A DNA stretch of 21,084 nucleotides, from contig CAJGDA010000014.1 in the NCBI GenBank assembly GCA_904501935.1, positions 1-21,084 of the forward strand, written 5' to 3'. The translations under genes were made by a program, and so were the position numbers. Origin of the DNA: an uncultured Methanobrevibacter sp. GTDB taxonomy: Archaea; Methanobacteriota; Methanobacteria; Methanobacteriales; Methanobacteriaceae. Of this stretch, positions 16,006 through 21,084 are shown piece after piece (position 1 is the first letter of the stretch; each line of letters begins with the position of its first letter). The notes beneath the pieces were generated by a model. That model was not told the origin of the DNA, did no database searches, and saw only the letters and a program-made list of their open reading frames with translations.

Positions 16006-16032
16006 ACTCTCACACAAAAATTTTAAAACTTA

Positions 16033-16047
16033 CTATAAATATAAATA
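16033..16047 (-). promoter_or_regulatory. TATA box for hpt-dph2
   Basis: On the minus strand TATTTATATTTATAG lies 28-42 nt before the hpt ATG, which allows a short leader with the GTGAG site. Confidence 0.45.
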
Positions 16048-16060
16048 TAGTGTAATACAA

Positions 16061-16069
16061 TTATATAAT
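16061..16069 (+). promoter_or_regulatory. TATA box for srp54
   Basis: TTATATAAT is centred 39 nt before the ATG at 16104. Initiation 25 nt downstream would leave about 14 nt of leader with AGTGAT (16094-16099) as the ribosome site. Confidence 0.5.
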
Positions 16070-16103
16070 TTTGCTAATATGAATTATTATTAAAGTGATT
16101 AAA

Positions 16104-17453
16104 ATGGCAATGCTTGGAAATTTAGGAGAAAATCTTACTAATACAATGAAGAAATTAGTAGGAATGTCCGTCATTGATAAAAAAACTATTAAAGAAGTTG
16201 TAAAAGATATTCAACGTGCTTTAATTCAATCTGACGTTAATATTAAATTAGTTCTTGATTTATCCAAAAAAATTGAAAGTAGGGCTCTTGAAGAGGAACC
16301 TCCAAAGGGTATTACTCCAAGAGAACACGTTGTTACAATTATTTATGAAGAAATGGTAAATCTTTTAGGCACAGAAGCGGCAAGCTTGGACATTAATGAG
16401 AGGCCTTATAAAATTTTATTCTTAGGTTTGCAGGGTAGTGGTAAAACAACCACAATCGGTAAATTATGCAGATATTTGCAGAAAAAAGGTTTCAATCCGG
16501 CTGTTGTTTGTACTGACACATGGAGGCCTGCTGCTTATGAACAATTAAGACAATTAACTGAAGAAATGGATGTTCCTTTGTATGGGGATCCTGAAAATAA
16601 GGATGCTCTTGATTTAGCTAGAAAAGGTTTACAGGAATTCAAAAACAGAAAAGTCATTATCTTCGATACAGCGGGTAGGCATAAAGAAGAAGCTGATTTA
16701 ATTGCTGAAATGGATATGTTGGACAACATTATTGAACCAAACGAAGCTATTTTGGTCATTGATGGAACAATCGGTCAACAAGCTGGTGAACAAGCAAAAG
16801 CGTTCTCACAGGCAACAGACATCGGTTCAATAATTATTACAAAATTAGACGGTTCAGCAAAGGGTGGGGGTGCACTGTCTGCAGTTGCAGAAACTGGCGC
16901 TCCAATCAAGTTCATCGGTACAGGTGAGAGAATCGATGACTTTGAAGTTTTCGACCCTCAAAGATTCATTTCCAGACTGCTCGGTATGGGTGATATTCAA
17001 AGTCTTATTGAAAAGGCTGAAGAAAATATTGATGAAGACATTGCCGAACAGACCATGAAAAATATGATGTCCGGTAAATTTTCATTAAAGGACATGGAAA
17101 ATCAGTTTGAAATGATGAATAAAATGGGTCCTATGCAACAAGTCTTAAATATGATTCCGGGTATGGGAAATAAAATTCCAAAAGAAGCTTCTAAGATGAC
17201 TGAAGATAAAATTGACACTTATAAAATCATGATGTCTTCAATGACTGAAGAAGAAAAGTTAAATCCTAAAATTATAAAACAGTCACGTATTCAAAGAATA
17301 GCTCGCGGATCAGGTGTTGATGAAAGTGAAGTTAGAGAACTTTTAAAATATTATAATAACACCAAAAAAGCTATGAAAGGAATGGGAAGACGTGGCAATC
17401 GTTTAGGCGGCGGCGCAATGAACCGTATGATGGGACAATTCATGAATAGATAA
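16104..17453 (+). CDS. srp54: Signal recognition particle GTPase SRP54
   Basis: The 449-residue protein binds signal sequences of nascent membrane and secreted proteins and, with 7S RNA and FtsY, targets ribosomes to the SecY translocon. The N domain is followed by the G domain with GLQGSGKTT (108-116), DTWRPAA (138-144), DTAGRH (188-193) and TKLDGSAKGGG. The C-terminal Met-rich M domain contains SRIQRIARGSG and VRELLKYY for RNA binding. A GTG nine nt upstream would extend it by three residues, but that GTG is part of the AGTGAT ribosome site, so ATG at 16104 is chosen. It leads an srp54-pus10-moaC operon. Confidence 0.96.
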   Translation: MAMLGNLGENLTNTMKKLVGMSVIDKKTIKEVVKDIQRALIQSDVNIKLVLDLSKKIESRALEEEPPKGITPREHVVTIIYEEMVNLLGTEAASLDINERPYKILFLGLQGSGKTTTIGKLCRYLQKKGFNPAVVCTDTWRPAAYEQLRQLTEEMDVPLYGDPENKDALDLARKGLQEFKNRKVIIFDTAGRHKEEADLIAEMDMLDNIIEPNEAILVIDGTIGQQAGEQAKAFSQATDIGSIIITKLDGSAKGGGALSAVAETGAPIKFIGTGERIDDFEVFDPQRFISRLLGMGDIQSLIEKAEENIDEDIAEQTMKNMMSGKFSLKDMENQFEMMNKMGPMQQVLNMIPGMGNKIPKEASKMTEDKIDTYKIMMSSMTEEEKLNPKIIKQSRIQRIARGSGVDESEVRELLKYYNNTKKAMKGMGRRGNRLGGGAMNRMMGQFMNR

Positions 17454-17454
17454 T

Positions 17455-18660
17455 ATGATATTAGCAAAACAAATTTTAGATGAAACTGATGGCAAAATCT
17501 GTAAAAATTGTCTTGGCCGAAAGCTATCTAAAACAATTGAAGGCAGCAATAATATCGAAAGAGCCGATAAGGTTTGTGAAGAGTTGAAAATAAATCTTGA
17601 TGATGTTGATTGTGTAATCTGCGATAATCTTTTTGATAAGCTTGATGATGAGCTATATAAAAAGATAGATAATAAAATCAATGAACTGGAAATAGAATTT
17701 GATACATTTTTAGTAGGTTCAAAAATCAGCAAAGATATTCAAATGAGGGATGAGGAATTATCTGAAAAATTTGATTTAACTGTCGAAACCATTAAAAAAG
17801 AAGTTAATAGGTTAATCGGCCTTGGAATTTGGGAAAGGTATGACAAAGAAGCCGAATTTGAAAGTCAAGACATTGTTTTCAGCATAGATTTATTGGATGA
17901 ACCTGTTGTTAGAATTCAAATTAATCCATTGTATATCGAAGGCAAATACAATAAATTAAAACGTGGAATTCCTCAAACTAAATGGCCATGCACTAAATGT
18001 AAAGGTCGAGGATGTGAAAATTGCAATTTCACAGGAAAACAATACCCTGAGTCAGTTGAAGAATTGATTTCCGAGCCTTTTTTAAAAGTGACTAAGGGTA
18101 GGGAAGCTAAATTCCATGGTGCTGGTCGTGAAGACATTGATGTTTTGATGTTAGGTTTAGGAAGGCCATTTGTTTTAGAAATTAAAGAGCCAAAAATTAG
18201 AAAACTTGATTTGGCTAAGTTAGAAGAAGAAATTAATAAAATAAATGAAGGTAAAACTTCTTATCATAATTTACATATCTGTGAAAGGAGAAGAAAGGCC
18301 GAAATCAAACAGTCCTCTCCTGACACTTATAAAGTTTATGATGCTCTTGTTAAATGCGACAATGCATTTGATAAAGACAAATTAGAAGAATTAACTAAAT
18401 TAAATGAAATCCACCAGCAAACTCCTTTGAGAGTTTTAAGACGTCGTGCTGACAAAGTACGTATTAAGCGTGTTATAGAGTTATCATATGATATAATTGA
18501 TGATAAAACATTCAATATGCGCATTAAAACTGAAGGAGGATTGTACATAAAAGAATTAATTTCCGGTGATGAAGGACGAAGCCATCCTAATGTCGGCGAG
18601 ATATTGGGAGTAAATGCGATTTGTGAACAATTGGACGTAATAGAAGTAAGTGAGAAGTAG
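17455..18660 (+). CDS. pus10: tRNA pseudouridine synthase Pus10
   Basis: The 401-residue enzyme makes pseudouridine 54 and 55 in the T loop of archaeal tRNA. The N-terminal THUMP-containing part has cysteine pairs C16/C19 and C53/C56, suited to one zinc site. A second set, C179/C182/C187/C190 (CTKCKGRGCENC), precedes the catalytic core. The core motif GREDIDVLMLGLGRPFVLE contains the catalytic Asp (D227 or D229). The C-terminal RTEGGLYIKE-like segment (KTEGGLYIKELISGD) also fits. It starts one base after the srp54 stop (TAA-T-ATG), so translation is probably coupled. Confidence 0.93.
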   Translation: MILAKQILDETDGKICKNCLGRKLSKTIEGSNNIERADKVCEELKINLDDVDCVICDNLFDKLDDELYKKIDNKINELEIEFDTFLVGSKISKDIQMRDEELSEKFDLTVETIKKEVNRLIGLGIWERYDKEAEFESQDIVFSIDLLDEPVVRIQINPLYIEGKYNKLKRGIPQTKWPCTKCKGRGCENCNFTGKQYPESVEELISEPFLKVTKGREAKFHGAGREDIDVLMLGLGRPFVLEIKEPKIRKLDLAKLEEEINKINEGKTSYHNLHICERRRKAEIKQSSPDTYKVYDALVKCDNAFDKDKLEELTKLNEIHQQTPLRVLRRRADKVRIKRVIELSYDIIDDKTFNMRIKTEGGLYIKELISGDEGRSHPNVGEILGVNAICEQLDVIEVSEK

Positions 18661-18665
18661 ATAAT

Positions 18666-19133
18666 ATGGCAGATGAATTTACACATTTAACTGAAAGTGG
18701 AGTGCACATGGTTGAAGTTGGGGGAAAACCTGATCAAAAAAGAAGAGCCATTGCTAGCGGCAGCATTTTTTTAGATAAAAATACTATTAATTTAATTCAA
18801 AATGAAGAAATTAAAAAAGGAAATGTTTTAACAACAGCTCAAATTGCAGGAATTCAAGCCGTTAAAAATACTTCTTCAATAATCCCGCTTTGCCATCCTC
18901 TAGCCTTGACAGGTATTGAACTTGATTTTGAAGTTAAAGAAGACGAAATCATTGCTACTTGCGCTGTTAATACATTGGGCAAAACTGGCGTTGAAATGGA
19001 AGCTATCACTGGAGTAAGTGTCGCATTACTTACTGTATGGGATATGGTCAAAGCTGTTGAAAAAGATGAGGATGGACAGTACCCTGATACTAGAATAAGT
19101 GATATTAAAGTAATTAAAAAGGAGAAAATTTAA
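18666..19133 (+). CDS. moaC: Cyclic pyranopterin monophosphate synthase MoaC
   Basis: The 155-residue enzyme converts the GTP-derived MoaA product to cyclic pyranopterin monophosphate, the first stable intermediate of molybdenum/tungsten cofactor synthesis (needed by formylmethanofuran dehydrogenase in methanogens). Signatures are LCHPLALTG (75-83), GKTGVEMEA (105-113) and TVWDMVKA with catalytic D126 and K129, then YPDTRISDIKV near the end. It begins five nt after pus10 in the same direction. No other moa gene is in the window. Confidence 0.94.
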   Translation: MADEFTHLTESGVHMVEVGGKPDQKRRAIASGSIFLDKNTINLIQNEEIKKGNVLTTAQIAGIQAVKNTSSIIPLCHPLALTGIELDFEVKEDEIIATCAVNTLGKTGVEMEAITGVSVALLTVWDMVKAVEKDEDGQYPDTRISDIKVIKKEKI

Positions 19134-19135
19134 AG

Positions 19136-19143
19136 TTTATATA
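19136..19143 (+). promoter_or_regulatory. TATA box for the Sec61 beta gene
   Basis: TTTATATA begins three bases after the moaC stop and is centred 65 nt before the ATG at 19205, giving a leader of about 40 nt with the GGGAGAT ribosome site. Confidence 0.4.
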
Positions 19144-19204
19144 GGATGAATATAAAAATATTAAATGTTATTTTTTATTAAATGAATTATCATGGGAGAT
19201 TATT

Positions 19205-19366
19205 ATGGCGAAAAAAAATGATAAAATTTCTATGCCTCAGACTGGTGCAGGTTTAGTAAGATATTTTGATGAAGAAAGTCTTGGTCCAAAACTCGCTCCT
19301 GAGCATATTATAATTGCTACAATTATTATTGCAATATTATGTTTTGTTTTAAGATATTCCGCTTAA
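19205..19366 (+). CDS. Preprotein translocase subunit Sec61 beta (SecG-like)
   Basis: This 53-residue protein is a small tail-anchored subunit of the SecYE translocon. It begins MAKKNDKISMPQTGAGLVRYF, then EESLGPKLAPEH, followed by one C-terminal helix (IIIATIIIAILCFVL) ending RYSA. The MPQTGAGLVRYF-DEE-GPK-P pattern and the single tail helix are characteristic of archaeal Sec61 beta. The ribosome site GGGAGAT is six nt upstream. It lies downstream of srp54, so two steps of the secretion path are encoded close together. Confidence 0.93.
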   Translation: MAKKNDKISMPQTGAGLVRYFDEESLGPKLAPEHIIIATIIIAILCFVLRYSA

Positions 19367-19370
19367 ATTT

Positions 19371-19390
19371 ATTGTTTTTTAAAAAACAAT
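19371..19390. repeat. 20-base perfect palindrome between Sec61 beta and hisF
   Basis: ATTGTTTTTTAAAAAACAAT is a perfect palindrome starting four bases after the Sec61 beta stop and ending 25 bases before hisF. It is followed by a second T run (19396-19402). It most likely ends Sec61 beta transcription, but it lies where an operator for hisF would also be expected. Confidence 0.55.
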
Positions 19391-19415
19391 ACTACTTTTT
19401 TTATATTTGATTATT

Positions 19416-20240
19416 ATGTTAACTAAAAGAATTATTCCTTGTCTTGATTGTGATTTGCAAGTGCCGGAAGGTAGAGTTGTCAAAGGTGTTGAATTTAAAC
19501 AGATTAAATATGCTGGCAATCCAGTCGACCTTGCAACACGCTACTACGAAGAGGGTGCAGATGAAGTTGTAGTTTTAGATATCACAGCATCACATGAAAG
19601 AAGAGCTACAATGGCGGATGTTATTGATAGATTAACAGAAAACGTGTTCATGCCAATTTGTGTAGGTGGAGGACTAAGAAAAGTCGATGATTATATCAAA
19701 ATGCTTAAGGCGGGAGCAGACAAATGCTCAACAAATACTGCAGCCATTAAAAATCCTGAACTTTTGACGGAAGCTTCAAAAGTCGTTGGCTCACAAGCTG
19801 TTGTAATTGGAATAGATGCAAAAAGAAGATATGTCGATCATCCTGATGATGCGCCCGATAAAATAGTAATTGAAACTGACAGGGGATACTGCTGGTTTGA
19901 TACAAGTATTTATGGCGGACGTGAGTTCACCGGCATCGATGCAATCGCATGGGCACAAAAATGCCAGGATCTCGGTGCTGGAGAAATACTTTTAACAAGT
20001 ATGGATGGGGACGGAACTCAAAATGGATATGATATAGAGTTAAATAAAACAATTAATGATGCAGTTGATATTCCTGTTATTGCTAGCGGTGGTGTTGGAG
20101 AGCCAAAACATATTTTGGAAGTATTTGAAAAAACAGATGTTTCAGCAGCTCTTGCGGCCAGCATATTCCATTTTAATCAATATTCAATAGGCACTGTTAA
20201 AGAGTACCTGAAAGAAAATAATGTAGCTGTTAGATTATGA
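19416..20240 (+). CDS. hisF: Imidazole glycerol phosphate synthase subunit HisF
   Basis: The 274-residue TIM-barrel enzyme uses ammonia from HisH to close the imidazole ring in histidine synthesis, releasing IGP and AICAR. Features are the start MLTKRIIPCLDCD with catalytic D11, VCVGGGLR-type phosphate loop (ICVGGGLRKVDD), VIGIDAKRR with D134, GGREFTGIDA, LLTSMDGDGTQNGYD and IASGGVGEP. A TTG start nine nt upstream is possible, but HisF conventionally begins MLTKRIIPC, so ATG at 19416 is chosen. It overlaps the downstream glycosylase gene by four bases (ATGA). Confidence 0.95.
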   Translation: MLTKRIIPCLDCDLQVPEGRVVKGVEFKQIKYAGNPVDLATRYYEEGADEVVVLDITASHERRATMADVIDRLTENVFMPICVGGGLRKVDDYIKMLKAGADKCSTNTAAIKNPELLTEASKVVGSQAVVIGIDAKRRYVDHPDDAPDKIVIETDRGYCWFDTSIYGGREFTGIDAIAWAQKCQDLGAGEILLTSMDGDGTQNGYDIELNKTINDAVDIPVIASGGVGEPKHILEVFEKTDVSAALAASIFHFNQYSIGTVKEYLKENNVAVRL

Positions 20241-21084
20241 TAATCAAATCTCCTATTGACTTGGAATTAACCCAATCCTCCGGTCAAACCTCACAACCTC
20301 CCTGGAAGAAGATTAATGATTCATATAGGGAAGTTGTCAATGTCAATGATAAATTAGCTATTTTTGATGTTAAGCAATCCGGCGATTACCTGGATTTCAA
20401 TTTCACTGGCGATGTCAGTGAAAATGAAGCTGTTTCTCGCTTAAGATATATTTATGATTTGGATTTTGATTTGGATGAGTTTTATAAGTACCTGTCAAAT
20501 CATTCAGAACTTGCTGACATGTCAGATTTTTGCAATGGCTTAAGACTGTTTTTAGCTCCAGACCCTTTTGAATGTGTTATTTCTTCAATTTGTTCGGCCA
20601 ATAATTCAATAAAACGTTGGACAAAGTCAGTTTCAGATATTAAACAGAAATGGGGAGATAACTATAATGGTTTTTATACATTTCCAGGGATTTCTACTCT
20701 TCAAAACGTGTTTTTAGATGATGAAGAGGAGTTTGACTTAACAAATGAGGAGGATATTTGCATGTGTAAAAATAATTTAAAATCATGCGGTGTAGGTTAT
20801 AGGGCACCATATATGAGAAAGGCATCAGAACTTTTTACACTTGAAATGGACCTCTTGGAAATTCCAAAAATGACATATGAAGAAGCATTTGAAAGTATCT
20901 TGAAAGTTCCTGGAGTCGGTCCAAAAGTTGCAGACTGCATATTGCTATATGGATTTAACTTTAAAGAAGCATTTCCTTCAGATGTTTGGATAAAACGCAT
21001 TGTTTCTTACCTTTATTTTGATGGAAAAGACATCAGTGTTTCAAAGGTAAGGGAGTTTGGAATGGAAGAATTTGGTGATTATGC
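20237..21084 (+). CDS. ogg: Ogg1-type 8-oxoguanine DNA glycosylase, 3' end outside window
   Basis: The 282 codons present form an N-terminal OGG-type domain (about 1-110, including DFNFTGDVSENEA) and an HhH-GPD helix-hairpin-helix domain with KVPGVGPKVADC. K230 is the catalytic Lys and D249 (PSDVWIKR) the catalytic Asp. They are 19 residues apart, the same spacing as Lys249/Asp268 of human OGG1. The enzyme removes 8-oxoguanine and cuts the strand by beta-elimination. The frame runs open to the window edge, so the C-terminus is missing. It starts within the hisF stop (ATGA overlap), so it is translationally coupled to a histidine gene with no obvious functional link. Confidence 0.9.
   Translation, partial: MIIKSPIDLELTQSSGQTSQPPWKKINDSYREVVNVNDKLAIFDVKQSGDYLDFNFTGDVSENEAVSRLRYIYDLDFDLDEFYKYLSNHSELADMSDFCNGLRLFLAPDPFECVISSICSANNSIKRWTKSVSDIKQKWGDNYNGFYTFPGISTLQNVFLDDEEEFDLTNEEDICMCKNNLKSCGVGYRAPYMRKASELFTLEMDLLEIPKMTYEEAFESILKVPGVGPKVADCILLYGFNFKEAFPSDVWIKRIVSYLYFDGKDISVSKVREFGMEEFGDY

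Noticed and set aside
16006..16017. TTG start for hpt four codons upstream
   Set aside because: The ATG at 16005 has a suitably spaced GTGA and gives the expected protein.

Overview
The window looks like a chromosomal segment from a low-GC methanogenic archaeon of the order Methanobacteriales, most likely Methanobrevibacter or a close relative. The evidence is the archaeal information-processing set (Rpo11/RpoL, TFS, exosome Csl4, SRP54, Sec61 beta, Dph2, Pus10), a methanogen-type V4R redox regulator, a very large secreted beta-helix/cysteine-peptidase protein of the kind abundant in Methanobrevibacter, AT-rich TATA boxes about 26 nt from start codons, and GGTGAT/GGGGAT-type ribosome binding sites. 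The genus assignment is inference; the archaeal assignment is firm.

Layout. 1-3397 (minus): the N-terminal 766 codons of a secreted adhesin-like protein with a papain-fold peptidase domain, in a likely operon with a polytopic acyltransferase-like membrane protein. 3398-4017: a 620-base stretch without an intact gene that holds a promoter, a palindrome and coding-like debris. 4018-5457 (minus): a DUF3100 membrane protein whose reading frame clearly continues upstream of its first ATG, into a Lys/Arg/His-rich tail. 5703-6341 (plus): a HEAT-repeat protein, convergent with a ThiF/TcdA-like E1 enzyme (minus). 7165-7926: TatD nuclease. 8166-8936: MsvR-like regulator with a candidate operator array upstream, tail-to-tail with cbiL (corrinoid synthesis). 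9734-11566: an XPD/Rad3-type helicase with an extra zinc ribbon, directly abutting a tRNA-Arg(TCG) on the other strand.

11662-16005 (minus) is a housekeeping block: hpt-dph2, then csl4-rpoL-NUDIX, then tfs-two-helix membrane protein, with the tRNA at the end. It joins purine salvage, diphthamide synthesis on elongation factor 2, RNA decay, RNA polymerase and transcript-cleavage functions. 16104-21084 (plus): srp54-pus10-moaC, the short Sec61 beta gene (53 aa), hisF, and a truncated Ogg1-type DNA glycosylase overlapping hisF.

No mobile element, CRISPR array or rRNA is visible. Most of the window is ordinary core genome. The points most worth a second look are the DUF3100 N-terminus with its candidate ATT start, the operator-like repeats before the MsvR-like gene, the gene remnant near 3.8-4.0 kb, the Asn-to-Asp change in the adhesin's peptidase site, and the zero-spacing helicase/tRNA junction. 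I did not find convincing evidence of a wholly new multi-gene system.
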